A stretch of 64,000 nt of DNA from Ostrinia nubilalis (Eukaryota > Arthropoda > Insecta > Lepidoptera > Crambidae). The notes under the pieces are model-generated. The model made no database searches. It was not told the DNA's origin and saw only the letters and a program-made list of their open reading frames with translations. The DNA lies in contig NC_087099.1 in assembly GCF_963855985.1 (NCBI RefSeq), forward strand, positions 3,688,001 through 3,752,000, read 5' to 3'. A program made the translations under genes and the position numbers. Of this stretch, positions 35,108 to 45,716 are shown piece by piece; the first letter of the stretch is position 1, and the number at the start of each line of letters is the position of its first letter.

Positions 35108-35200
35108 TGATTGCCTATCTTTATTGCACGTCTTCCTTTTCCGCGTTGTGCCTCGCCAAAAGTAGACCGTTTTCTTTGACATTTGTACCCCAACACTCTC
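35108..35200 (+). repeat. Locally duplicated block, copy 2
   Basis: See the partner at 34605-34720, about 500 bases away with a MITE copy between them. Confidence 0.45.
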
Positions 35201-37028
35201 GGGGGCGAGATAGAAGCGATCACCACTTTATTTAAAATGTAAAACTCGCCCCGCCTGGGATTTGTATGCGAACGTGAGAAAACCGTCGGAGAAAATTGCC
35301 AAATACCGAACGTTTGATTTGCCCGTAAAATCGCAAGGAATTCGCAAGAAAAATCTCTTTCAATGTTTCGTGTTGCCGAGTCACAGTTTGAAAGTCACGA
35401 TTTAAGTACCCAATCTATTATGGTACGTGAACTGGTACTTTGTAATTTAGGTCTAGACGGGGTACAAAGTCGCGACAAACTAAATAATTGCTTTTACAAA
35501 GTTACAAACACGCACTTAGCAAACTTTTCATTAGTTAGGTACTTTAAATGTAAATGTATGTAACTACACGCACTTTGAGCGCTCTTTCATTTTGAATTGT
35601 AAAGGCATAAATATTATAGTAATAAATTTAGATTTAAGATAAGCGTCAGTTTGGTTAGGGCAGTGTTTAATTAATTAACTACTTACCTTTTGTATATAAA
35701 TGAATTATTTTAATAACGTTAAGTCAATTAACAGGCACCACCCATATGAGACGGCGGCTGCCTGACCTGGCAATTAAATTTTTGATCCCAGGGATGACAA
35801 GTAGATACCGTAATATTTATTTATAGTGCCCATGGACGTTTTCAATAACAAAACTTTTAATCATTGTATCTGTTATTAAATACTATATAGTCCAAGCTCT
35901 GCTCAGTTTGACACGTTTGGAGCTTGCACGCGGTAGCGTGTCAAGCCGAGTTCAAAGAAAAGAACTGGCGAACAGCACCGTGTGTATAATTTATACATTT
36001 ATACCAAACATTAATATTCACCATTCACGTATTTTAGAATTTTGTCAGCAGAAGAATTCATCAAATTAAAAACCCAAGCACAAAGGGAGGCTTCACCTAC
36101 CAGTAAGGTCACGCATTCAAGAGCAACCAGCCCGAATACGTTTTGATAACTCGTTGTCCCATACCAATTACACGTATGAGTTGGTCAAAGTGGAATTTAT
36201 TAGAGCATTTCAGGGCCCACTGGACTTGTATGGCATTACGAGGTCGTCTACATTTACCTAGCTTTCAGATGTAATGAATTCACCGCTTTATAATTCAGGT
36301 TAATTCCATTTATGTGATTTTGTATGAGTGGCGGTGCCTAATGCTTTGACATGTTTTGAGCCACAAGTTCATTTTAATTTTCTAAATCAAAGCTCTTAAT
36401 AGAATATCGTTTTCATGTGGAAAAGTGGTGAAGATTTTTTGTTTGAAGCTCCATTTTGAATTTTTTATTCGACAATAATATTATTATTTCGATCATGAAA
36501 ATACACCTTATCGTAAGGCTGAGAGTTGCTTGCTTCAAGATCATAGTTTATGCTAATGCAATAGGAATATTTAACAGTAATAGCTAGTACATCAAAACGT
36601 CTCACCCCTTAATAGAGCCATACGTTTTATTACCGCATTAATGGTATATTGCCAGCTTAATATGCATACAGGGTGTAATAATGATATGAACCAGCCGTAG
36701 TATGTAGTTAAGGCATATTCGGCTAACTGCTTCCTAAGCAATTACCAACTTTATATCTATTTGGCCGACTGCCCGACCCGCCATAACGATACAGTGGCGG
36801 CCGAAAAAAGTATCGCCAAGACATTTGTATGTAAACTGCGTCTCAGCAGTCTACGCGTGTTCGATCAGGTTTTTATTGGAGAAGACTTTTTTGGTTCGGT
36901 TTTGACGTCAATAATATCTCGACAAAGCTACTTGAAAAAGTGTTTAGTTTTACTAATTTAATTATGTACTGTTCAAAGAATGTTTGGCATGTTGGGTATT
37001 TACTTTAAATATTAAATAACAATGAGTT
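35201..37028. other. AT-rich DNA, no supported gene
   Basis: The 66-codon frames at 35363-35563 and 36761-36961 lack motifs. At 36668 CAGGGTGTAATAATG resembles a transposon end, but no partner is seen. A short inverted pair, GTTTGACACG and CGTGTCAAGC, lies at 35908-35946. Confidence 0.35.
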
Positions 37029-37031
37029 GAT

Positions 37032-37139
37032 TATTACAAAAAGTTAAACGCCTGTTTGTACACTTGTTTAAATTGTCATTTAGTATGTAAATGTTATTTT
37101 AAACCAATATTCAACATGTGTTTAACTATTTTGTAATAA
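37032..37139. mobile_element. MITE family E
   Basis: Left TTATTACAAAAAGTTAAACG and right GTTTAACTATTTTGTAATAA are imperfect reverse complements around a short AT-rich core. The left end recurs at 26798. Confidence 0.65.
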
Positions 37140-37310
37140 GGCCCTAAGTTTATAAATAAGTAAGTATGTTCTAATTGACACTTTTTATAAGCGGACTAAT
37201 TTCAGCTTCAGTATTAAAATAATTATAATTATCTTCAAATGTAAAATAATTTAAGTTCATAACGTAATAAACCTATTAAAATAATTTCAAACTACTGTAA
37301 ATTGTTTCAG

Positions 37311-37383
37311 TTTAATATTTCAAAGCACTCGAAGCAACTCCTGCACACTTTTCCGTGGCCAAACTCGTATTTCACGTAATATG
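37311..37383 (+). CDS. Candidate internal exon (unidentified)
   Basis: A strong acceptor, AAATTGTTTCAG, ends at 37310. A near-consensus donor, AATATG then GTAAGTA, begins at 37384. Of three frames only one is open across the 73 bases; it reads LIFQSTRSNSCTLFRGQTRI and then SRNM, entering in phase 2 and leaving in phase 0. No family is recognised. The same stretch also has plausible minus-strand splice signals, so it may be a non-coding exon or coincidence. Confidence 0.2.
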
Positions 37384-37600
37384 GTAAGTAAAGTCGTACC
37401 TGAAACTCGGGGCATATATACGTTTGTATGCAATTTAATAATGAAATGAAAAGATGGGGTGGGGAAGACTTACTCAGAACCGCTTTGAGAACGATTCGGG
37501 TATTCAAAAAGCTGGCGCCTTACCTGAAATATGAGAAAACAGTTAATATAAATGAAGTATTCAGATGAAATTAGGTGTAAAGGTGTTGAAAGTCAATCTT

Positions 37601-37722
37601 ACGCCCGTATTCACAAACATTATGAGTGCATGTGGACTCACAAACCAACCACAAAGCTCTATTCAACGCTGTGCGTTCGATTTGCTGCTTCACTTAAGCA
37701 AGCATCGTTTGTGAATACGGGT
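37601..37722 (+). mobile_element. MITE family B, copy 3 (internal deletion)
   Basis: ACGCCCGTATTCACAAACAT at the left and GTTTGTGAATACGGGTGT at the right, but the CTCACA-GCGC-CGCACAGGG centre is shortened compared with the other copies. Confidence 0.85.
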
Positions 37723-37977
37723 GTGAGGTCCCTACCGACCGATTAATTTACTTGTTTACGAAATTATAAGACTTACTCGTATTACTTAAGTGTGGTTGAG
37801 CCACCAAGGTATGAAGTTTTATTACAGAGCATGCGGTAAACTTTAAAATAGTGTTTTTTGTTTCTTCTGTCGGGAATGAAAGTGTAAAAGACATGTTTAC
37901 CTATTACCGGACGAAGTCTACAAACAACGCACTTTGATGTATGTAGTAGATATTTTAAAATCTCTTCTGAAGAGTTT

Positions 37978-38161
37978 CATCATACATGCTATAAAACAAA
38001 GTCGCTTTCCGCTGCCTGTCCCTATTTATGCTTATATCTTTAAAACTACGCAACGGAATTTGATGCGGTATTTTTTATTCAATAGAGTAATTCAAGAGGA
38101 AGATTTTTATGTAAGTATAATAAATGCATTGTACCTGTGCGAAGCAGGAGCGGGTCGCTAG
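37978..38161 (+). mobile_element. Non-autonomous Helitron, fourth subfamily
   Basis: The 3' end GTGCGAAGCAGGAGCGGGTC then GCTAG before a host T is distinctive of a Helitron subfamily. The 5' end is taken at a TCATCATACATGCTATAAAA start, which is less certain. The 75-codon frame at 37934-38161 is a by-product. Confidence 0.6.
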
Positions 38162-39480
38162 TATTTATAAATACATGGGTTAACTAGTCCCAATTTGGCA
38201 TGATTAGCTAGTTATCGTTCAGAATTATTAATCTGTCCTGCCATTTCAAAACCACTTGCCTTATAAATCCATTGAAATAGGTACGCTATTATAAATTGGC
38301 CACGGAACAATAACTAACCTAATTTAAACATAATTATTATGTTAAAATGTGCCACTGAAATTGTAATTAACTAATAATAACGTCATGCACCTAATTGGAA
38401 ATTCCTGCGACAGATTTAGTGGACCAAATCTAATGATGACAATGCTTTATGTAGCAACATAATATCGGGTCGCGAAAATAATTACATTGCGCGAAAATAA
38501 GAACAATATAAATAGGTATCTATTTTCAATATCCAGTTTTAGGTATTAGTACGAGTATTAGTGTATTTATATTTCGTCGGCACTAATATTTGCGAAAAGG
38601 ATGATTTTCATGTTTTTAAATGGCAAAGACTTTTGTGTTAGTAGTTTGGTACCTAACCTAGATCCCGGCTTAACACGTTTGATATTTTTATATAATAACA
38701 TTGATTATTATAGACATTGAATATTTAAATCAATCAAACGAAATTAATTTTACCCACAAATTCATAGGACACACGAATTCAGATACTGTTGAAACCAACA
38801 ATTATTAAAGAAAGGGTGTCATGCTATGCTGTAAAATAAAACTACTTCATTTTATGCTCTACCTCTTTCATCCAATATTTCCGATGCCCCCACTGAATTC
38901 GTATCAACAACGAAATAGCGCTCCAAAATAAGCTCTTAATACAAAACTGATCACCTAATGAACCCATTATGGTTCGTAATAATGAGGAAACCCATCGTGC
39001 GAACAATTTCACACCCTATCACTTCGTTTTAAAGTTCACTCTGTCATGAACTGATGCACATTATTTGTATAATTGTTGCCAAACCCGCAGATAGCATTAA
39101 ATCCGGCTTTACATCAGCGAATTTGTATCAGACTCTGTTTAATGTTTATATTGGTACGTGTTTAAATGAGGACAGAAGAGAACAGGAATTAATGAAAAAA
39201 TAACAAACTGCTTTGATTGCGGCTAATGTGATGACAGTCAGTACTACGTAACAGTATCATTACCTACTAAATACATACAAGTCAATAAGTCAGTGTTAGA
39301 GTTATAAAGGATAGAGAAGACTTTCTTCAAACTACTTTTTTTTTTTTGTCTTCGGCACTTTTTAGATTTTGGTTAAAGTACCTAATAATGTGCTCACAGT
39401 TTTTATTGAACTTCGAAAGTTCTGAGCTCCAAGGGCGTTTAGTTGCAGTCTGCTAATGGATACAGTCTGCTACCAAACGT
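38162..39480. other. AT-rich DNA, no supported gene
   Basis: No supported feature beyond T-runs near 39340. Confidence 0.4.
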
Positions 39481-39518
39481 GAAAAGAGAGAGAGATCCAA
39501 CAATACGTAGCTTACAAG

Positions 39519-39890
39519 CTATGTTTTGTTGATCCCCTTGAGTTGATGGACTATTGAGTTAATGAGGGCTATGAACGTGACGATTGGTTGGGATTTTGTT
39601 ATGATTTGTTGTGGTTTATAGGGGTCAATCCGTAAATTGTTGCATGTCATCTCGTGCTCATGCCGGAGTCTGCTAAATATTGGGCAGTCTCGCATGAGAT
39701 GGTCAATATCCTGTAAGCTGGAGTCATCGCAGGGGCAGTAGGGGTTGTCTATGATCTTGAAGCGGTGTAGGTAGGATTTGTGAAAACCGTGGCCAGTAAA
39801 AATCTGCGAGCTTTCAAAGGACGGCCCCACATGCTAACGGAACTCCGCAATCTCGCCCACTGTTGTAAACCATCGGAATATGTTGGAGTG
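39519..39890 (-). pseudogene. Non-LTR retrotransposon C-terminus with CCHC-like motif (R1/Jockey-type)
   Basis: Minus-strand translation gives GPSFESSQIFTGHGFHKSYL, HRFKII, then the Cys/His motif CPCDDSSLQDIDHLMRDC (C-x-C-x9-H-x4-C), followed by PIFSRLRHEHE and a stop at about 39521-39519. A TGHG box followed by YLxRF and this CCHC-like knuckle marks the end of ORF2 in R1- or Jockey-type LINEs that carry an RNase H domain. Upstream, readable sequence continues to about 39890 but is interrupted by an in-frame stop just before GPSF. RNase H and reverse transcriptase are absent. Not functional. Confidence 0.7.
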
Positions 39891-40503
39891 TATAAGGCAC
39901 AACGCTATTATAGTCATTGAGAATATTATCTAAAATAATTCATTTTAACTCACACTTGACATAATGATGTTTTTGGTTAAGATTTGTATGTAGTTTTGGA
40001 AATATATGTAGTTATCGTTAAGTGCACATTGCCAGCTTTGTATCTGTTTTTGGATTTCAACGTGTCGTTCGTAATCACGACATGACATCAAACTCAACAC
40101 TGATGACTGAGTAAATGTTTTTATACCAAAAATGTTGAATGTTATAATACAACCAATTACAATATCCAACTGTACTGCCATTTTATTGGTACGCGGTTTA
40201 TCATAACAACTGGATTTGCCTTTTTACAAATGTATGTCCAGAAATAGAACACCCTTAGGGTATTCAAAATACTCCCTCCCACGTACCTACTTGTATGTTT
40301 TTCTTCACATTCTCTATAGTTTAAAAAGCTTGGGAATTTGAGTTGAGGACTTACTTTGCGATTCATTTATTTGTGACCCAGTTTTGAAAATGACGTATGA
40401 TATTTTGTCACGCCAATATTTTAGGGTTAGCCTTTTAGGCCCGTGAATCGAAACACAATAGAAATCAACTGTAAATGGTCTTATACGACCACTTGGGGTT
40501 AAA
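39891..40503. other. AT-rich DNA, no supported gene
   Basis: Two minus-strand frames (39945-40181, 40157-40366) have no recognisable content. Confidence 0.35.
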
Positions 40504-40728
40504 TCTATACTAATATTATAAATGCGAAAGTAACTCTGTCTGTCTGTCTCTCTTTCACGCCTAAACCACTGAACCGATTTTGATTAAATTTGGCATAGAG
40601 ATAGTTTGAGTCCCGGGAAAGGACATAGGATAGTTTTTATCCCGGTTTTTGAAACAGGAACGCGCGTGATAAAGTTTTTCTGTGACAGACAAAATTCCAC
40701 GCGGGCGAAGCCGCAGGCGGAAAGCTAG
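40504..40728 (+). mobile_element. Non-autonomous Helitron
   Basis: Same subfamily as 22821-23043: TCTATACTAATATTATAAAT start, CTGTCTGTCTGTCTC tract, and GCCGCAGGCGGAAAGCTAG end before T. It is followed directly by an AAT microsatellite (40736-40753). Confidence 0.85.
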
Positions 40729-40754
40729 TAGACAAATAATAATAATAATAATTT

Positions 40755-41300
40755 TGCGAAACATGGCGGTGCTTCGAGTTACATACATGTGTTTTATCTA
40801 GACCACTTTAGACCACTTTAGTACAGTTTTTAAACTTAACTCTCATTACCTTCACGCCATTAACATCAAACATAAAAACAACCCCCCAAAATTCATTTTA
40901 TTCAGCACCATTCAGGTCATTATCGGGACGGCGTAAGTGAATGGTGATGCCGAGGTTGTGTTATGAATTATGCAGCCATACTCTCTGGGGACTACCGGTC
41001 TGATTAAAGGGGCCCCTTCCCCCTATTATAGTTAAACGAGGACGGTACGTTTTTGAGGGTCAATGATTAATTTATTCTGAAGGGCAGCAGGCTGGCTATA
41101 TTATTTCAGAACCTATGAAAGTAGACGGGTTTCTGAGACCAAAATCTCATGGCTGAAAAACGAGACATCAATCCGGGTGAATGCACACTGCTAATAATCT
41201 TAAGTATTGTTTATTAATTTATGTAGACGCTATCCTTTATTGTAACTTAAATAAGTAGGTAAAATAAAAGAAAATGTTTCTTATACATTACAGTGAGAAC
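40755..41300. other. AT-rich DNA with one GC-richer patch
   Basis: The patch at 40910-41050 is not open in any frame with splice sites. No feature is supported. Confidence 0.35.
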
Positions 41301-41308
41301 CTTAGTAC

Positions 41309-41941
41309 TAGAGATGAGACGTATTTACTAGAACAGATCCACACACTAGGTATTTTACAGTACTAGGCGGCACCTATTCCATTTTAAAAAATACTTGATC
41401 CACCTAGTATTTTATAAATTACACGATTTCCGACCCTACCCTGAAAGTAATAGAGGTTATTATTGCGTAATCCGTAGTCGTGTATTACGCGCACCTAGTA
41501 TTTCTCGCTAAGCTTATGTGCGAACGTAGAGATTCACTCCGTCTCTGTCTAACCAAACAAATTTTGAGCGCGACGAAGCAAACGCACACAAACGTAGTCA
41601 AACCATATTCATGTAAATAAGAAAAAAGTATGTAAATATTTTTATGAAATTGATATCTTTTAAATACGCCAACTTTTAAGTTGACAGTCCAAAGCCTGTT
41701 GAAGTATGAAGGGAGGAATTATATTATTATTCAATTTCAAATTGCATTATTCATACTACGGTTGTATCTTTTCAAAGAAAATTGTATTTTAAAGTCATAT
41801 TACTTGGATTAGTCCGCACTAGTCGCGTCAAGTATGCTAAATTACTACGTACTAGGTGGAACAGGTATTTGGATCGAGTATTAATAAATACTTGGAATAG
41901 GTGCACCTAGTATCAAATTTACCTAGTATAACCCATCTCTA
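41309..41941. mobile_element. Non-autonomous hAT-like element
   Basis: The left end TAGAGATGAGAC and right end CCCATCTCTA are near-complementary. CTTAGTAC precedes the left end, and GTTAGTAC lies two bases beyond the right end, consistent with an 8-base hAT duplication plus small end changes. Subterminal inverted repeats are long: GCACCTATTCCA with ACTTGATCC inside the left end, and the complement inside the right. A CACCTAGTAT motif recurs about five times near both ends, like transposase-binding sites. No coding capacity. Confidence 0.6.
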
Positions 41942-42035
41942 CAGTTAGTACCCAACGGTATATCTGAAAAAATCTGTCACAAAAAGCTATCCTTATTAGT
42001 GTCTCTGACTTTTGTGTATTTTAAGAGTAGGTATC

Positions 42036-42257
42036 GTTCGTTCGTTCGTTTCAGCCAAATGACGTCCACTGCTGGAAAAAAGGTCTCCTTTAAGGTTTTC
42101 CACAATGCACGGTCCTGCGCTGCCCGCATCCAGGCTCTTCCCGCGACCTTTACCGTCGGTCCACCTAGTAGGAGGCCTGCCCACGCTACGTCTTCCAGCC
42201 CGTGGTCGCCACTCGAGAACTTTTCTGCCCCAACGGCCATCGTCTCTGCGAGCTATG
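42036..42257 (-). pseudogene. RTE-clade LINE 3' end with CGTT-repeat tail
   Basis: Minus strand: HIARRDDGRWGRKVLEWRPR, then AGRRSVGRPPTRWTDG. A short deletion removes the DLV codons, and the frame shifts before the AAQDR box. The tail is a perfect AACG repeat (plus strand CGTT, 42036-42052) placed immediately after the ORF end. Severely 5'-truncated. A GA microsatellite (42258-42275) abuts the inner end. Confidence 0.88.
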
Positions 42258-42518
42258 TGAGAGAGAGAGAGAGAGTAGGTATAGAAAGATTTAGTACAAG
42301 TAAAATATTGACAGCAAGAGCCGCGTGAAATGATTTTCCCGTTAGATTGTTCGCTTTCCTTAGGCTGTGCTCGGTTTTATTATACCATCTTATATCTATA
42401 AATGTTTAAATTTGCTGAAAAGCTTTCCAGCGCACGTTAGAATCTTGTAATTAGATGCTAACTATGAGATATTGGCAGCCAATTCTAATTTCAGGTGGCG
42501 CGTAATTTGAATTTATAG

Positions 42519-42596
42519 CAGGTTCGTTGGAATGGGAAGGAAACTTGGCTAACTTCGAACTGTCACACATAAAGCCTGGAGAATGTGGTTGTAAAG
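42519..42596 (+). CDS. Candidate internal exon (unidentified)
   Basis: Possible acceptors are ATTTATAG ending at 42518, AGCAG ending at 42521, or the stronger CTAATTTCAG ending at 42494. The last would give stops in all frames, so one of the first two is needed for coding. The donor AAAG then GTGAGT at 42597 is strong. The only open frame reads GSLEWEGNLANFELSHIKPG then ECGCK, ending in phase 1. The residue mix is protein-like, with a CxC near the end, but I recognise no family. Its donor phase fits the 63184 exon, which enters needing one base. Confidence 0.3.
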
Positions 42597-42599
42597 GTG

Positions 42600-43135
42600 A
42601 GTAAAAACTTGTGCATTTCTACGTAACGTAATGTAACGTTCTTACGAATGGTACAATACAGGTAAAATGTATGGCTTTTGGTTCGTGACAGGGTGACACG
42701 CTAGACATTTCATAGAACAGTTCGTAATTGTAACAAGTAAATGCTATAGCTAATCTATAGGTACTCACCTTAAGAAGAATGAGACTCTTGGCTTGACTCT
42801 AATAAAGGTAAGTAAGCTATTGACGTTATAAAGCGTAAAGTACAAGATAAGCAAGCTATTAACGAATTATCCCTCTGACAAAAACTTGAAAATTACAACT
42901 GTAATTTATATATTTTCAGCTGTCTATTTTGTTAAACTGAACTCATTAGTGAACTTTAATTAACAAGTTGCCTGAAGTTCTGTTTAAGAATTTGACTAAG
43001 TTTTAGGTTGTTATTTCCAACAACGTGCCTAAAGTGATTTGTAAATTTTTTAGATTCAGTGATCCGGGATCTCTATGCACGAGTAGGTAGCTTCTACTCA
43101 TATTTTAGGTACTTTAACTGTAACTTCTATATCTG
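42600..43135. other. AT-rich DNA, no supported gene
   Basis: No supported feature. Confidence 0.4.
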
Positions 43136-43190
43136 TTCGTTAGTTGGTTTCAGCTGCATGCTGTCCACTGCTGGGCCAAGGCCTCTCCCA
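43136..43190 (-). pseudogene. RTE LINE extreme 3' end (fragment)
   Basis: GTTCGTTAGTTGGTTTCAGC and the following CTGTCCACTGCTGGGCCAAG match the 3' terminal 50 bases of the RTE copies at 42036 and 43536 (complement). It faces the plus-strand copy at 43354. The GC-rich stretch between them (43191-43330) looks like another insertion that I cannot classify. Confidence 0.65.
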
Positions 43191-43353
43191 AACTATATCT
43201 GCGCGGATGGATGTGCTGCGCGTCGCGATAAGCGGCCATCACGCTATTTTATCGATTTTGCCCATACATTTTGACGTCGATAAAGTATATCACGGCGCGC
43301 ATCTTAGCCCCGCTGTACATAAATCCGTATTTTCGATCTAAACAACCACTTTA

Positions 43354-43558
43354 GTGTGTGTTAAACTTGAGTGGCGACCACGAGCTGGAAGACGTAGCGT
43401 GGGCAGGCCTCCCACTAGATGGACCGACGATCTGGTGAAGGTCGCGGGAGGTACCTGGATGGAAGCGGCGCAGGACCGGTCTTTGTGGAAATCCTTGGGG
43501 GAGGCCTTTGTCCAGCAGTGGACGTCTTTCGGCTGAAACGAACGAACGAACGAACGAT
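43354..43558 (+). pseudogene. RTE-clade LINE, intact ORF2 C-terminus and tail
   Basis: Plus-strand frame: LEWRPRAGRRSVGRPPTRWT, DDLVKVAGGTWMEAAQDRSL, WKSLGEAFVQQWTSFG, and stop at 43534-43536. This is the complete, undisrupted C-terminus of the family and the best reference for the other copies. The stop codon runs straight into a fourfold AACG repeat (43537-43554), so there is almost no 3' UTR. Only about 60 residues remain, so it is a dead 5'-truncated copy. The minus-strand frames over it are shadows. Confidence 0.9.
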
Positions 43559-43559
43559 C

Positions 43560-44890
43560 TAAACAACACAAGTCTCTCTGATGTAATACAACAATATACC
43601 CAGATACCTACTTCGTAATGAAACGATTCAAACCAACAAAGCTTAATCAGATACGCTGTTCTAATTTCCATAAGTGCGAACCATAAAATGGGTGTAATCA
43701 TAAACTTGTCTATGGCAAGCGCGCTCGGAATCGTAAATGACGTTAAATTTATACTTATGATTGTTTTAGGGCTCTGATAAGGCTCTATTACGCTTGTGAT
43801 ATGTGAGGAACTTGGATTTGCATGATATAAGTCATATATAAAACCTTATTTAACCATAAAGTATTGTCATAATATTAACTACTCGAATAAGAATTTAATG
43901 TAGGTAGGTATATCCAATCTATAGGCAACAGGCATCTAAAATGTTATACTCGTACAACGTTACTCTTTGTATGGATCCAAAAATAATTACTTCATGTTTT
44001 CAGTGTATTTTTACTAAGTCTTTGAATACCAAAACCTCTTTTCGAAATTGAAAAAAAAAGTCGTGACAGGTGACTCTCATTGATACTATTAATTTTATTA
44101 ATAATACTCCAGCAAGCTAAAATAAAGTAAAATTAATAAGTGTTGGGAACCGATACGTGGACCAACCTCTTTCGATATTATCTATGTTTTTATACTTTTT
44201 TTATTATTTTTGATACTTCTTTTTTTTTATGTTTATGTTTTTGATAGCCGTTGTGGGTATATTATTTCAGGAATACATCTTTATTTAAAACGAAGGAATT
44301 TTCTTATTTCCGCACGCCCGAGCGGCTGTCCGCTACAATAATGATAATTACGTCAAGCTAAAATAAACTAAAATTAAGTTACTTTGCAATCGATCCCGTA
44401 TCAAATAATCCCTAAACAATTTTTATTCAAATGCTTTTATTATTCCGTTTTCGATAATTAAAACAAGACAAATTGCAATTGAATCTCATAAATAAAATAA
44501 AAGGAAGTGAAACGAAACCGCGAGGGTGGGTGTCATATTTTATTACAAAGCGATCCGTGGCACTTATTCTTAGGACCGGTATCGGTTATTTTTACCGAAT
44601 AATAATATGATGGCACTCAATTTAATACTTTAATGCCAACAAAAAGAGTTTACATTTGAAAAACAAGTATGGTGAAACGTGTAACATTGGAGTTCTTGTT
44701 AGTATCGATATTCCAATATCGGTATTTTACATCAAAGGCACCTAATCGTAGCTCGCTCCTAGTGTAGAGTCACTGCAGAATTAGCACTTTAGTTTAGAAA
44801 CCATTTCGCTGAAAATACCCCAATAAAACTTAGTTTACATGGTCTAGGTAACTTAACCAATTAAATAGCCTTTACTTAGTTAATTAGACT
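43560..44890. other. AT-rich DNA, no supported gene
   Basis: No supported feature. Confidence 0.4.
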
Positions 44891-44894
44891 ATTG

Positions 44895-45075
44895 GGACGT
44901 CCCTGTCAACCTGCCGGCCGCGACTTCGTACGCGTGGATCAAGTTTAACCCAAGTGGGGTTGAATTTTGCAAAATCCCGTCTTAGTGAGCATCTACGTTC
45001 TAAAAGGAACCCCCATGCAAATTTTGAGACTCCTAGCACTTGTAGTTTCTGAGATTTCGTGATGTATGTAGATGT
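44895..45075 (-). mobile_element. Helitron-like fragment, same family as 55002-55433
   Basis: Shares with that element, in reverse orientation, GAATTTTGCAAAAT, CGTCTTAGTGAGCA, and CAAATTTTGAGACTCCTAGC with AGTTTCTGAGATTT. The CTAG terminus is lost. Confidence 0.6.
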
Positions 45076-45605
45076 CATGAAAGTCAAGTTTATAATAACG
45101 GGTTCTCGATATCGATGGCATAACATGGACATCACTTGTTACTTGTAACATAAACCCGGCATTCTATTTCAGTTTTATACGCGCCGATACTGGGCCGAAT
45201 TCAAATTTTTCAGCCGATAAACAAATCTGTATTGACAAGCTTAAGCTGGTTCCAAATAGAACAGTCTAGTGCATAATCCCCGTTTGGAATGCAGCAATAT
45301 TTTCCGCAGACTATCGCCGTAATAAATATCCAATCTTTTTTATTGTTGTTCCTATGGATGTTTTTGTAAAGAGGATTAATGTGCTTTTAGAATTAGCCTT
45401 AAGAAATCTTTTAATACGATCAGAAAACCTTTAAAATAATCTCTGTATAATATTATTAACCCAAAATAGGGAGTATTAGTTTAGGATATTATGTCCTGTA
45501 AAATAGTTTTATTTACTCGTATACTTAGGATGACCAGGGTTCATATAAATTAATCATTAGAGTACCCACTACTCAAAAACCACTGACATTTCGTCAGTAT
45601 TAAGT

Positions 45606-45716
45606 AGGGCTGAGTTACTTTAACTTTGACAAACGTCAAAAATCTGTCAAACTCCATACAAAAAACACCGGTTATCGTAAAAGTTACGGTTAAAGTTAGG
45701 TGATACAACTCAGCCT
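45606..45716. mobile_element. MITE family A, copy 6
   Basis: Left AGGGCTGAGTTACTTTAACT lacks the GCACCATCTT part; right TACAACTCAGCCT is intact; the core CACCGGTTATCG is present. Confidence 0.75.

Noticed and set aside
41977..42328. Overlapping open frames on both strands
   Set aside because: Shadows of the RTE 3' end at 42036-42257; the true frame is recognisable by RRSVGRPPTRWTD.
43338..43701. Minus-strand frames of 77 and 116 codons
   Set aside because: Antisense to the intact RTE C-terminus on the plus strand.
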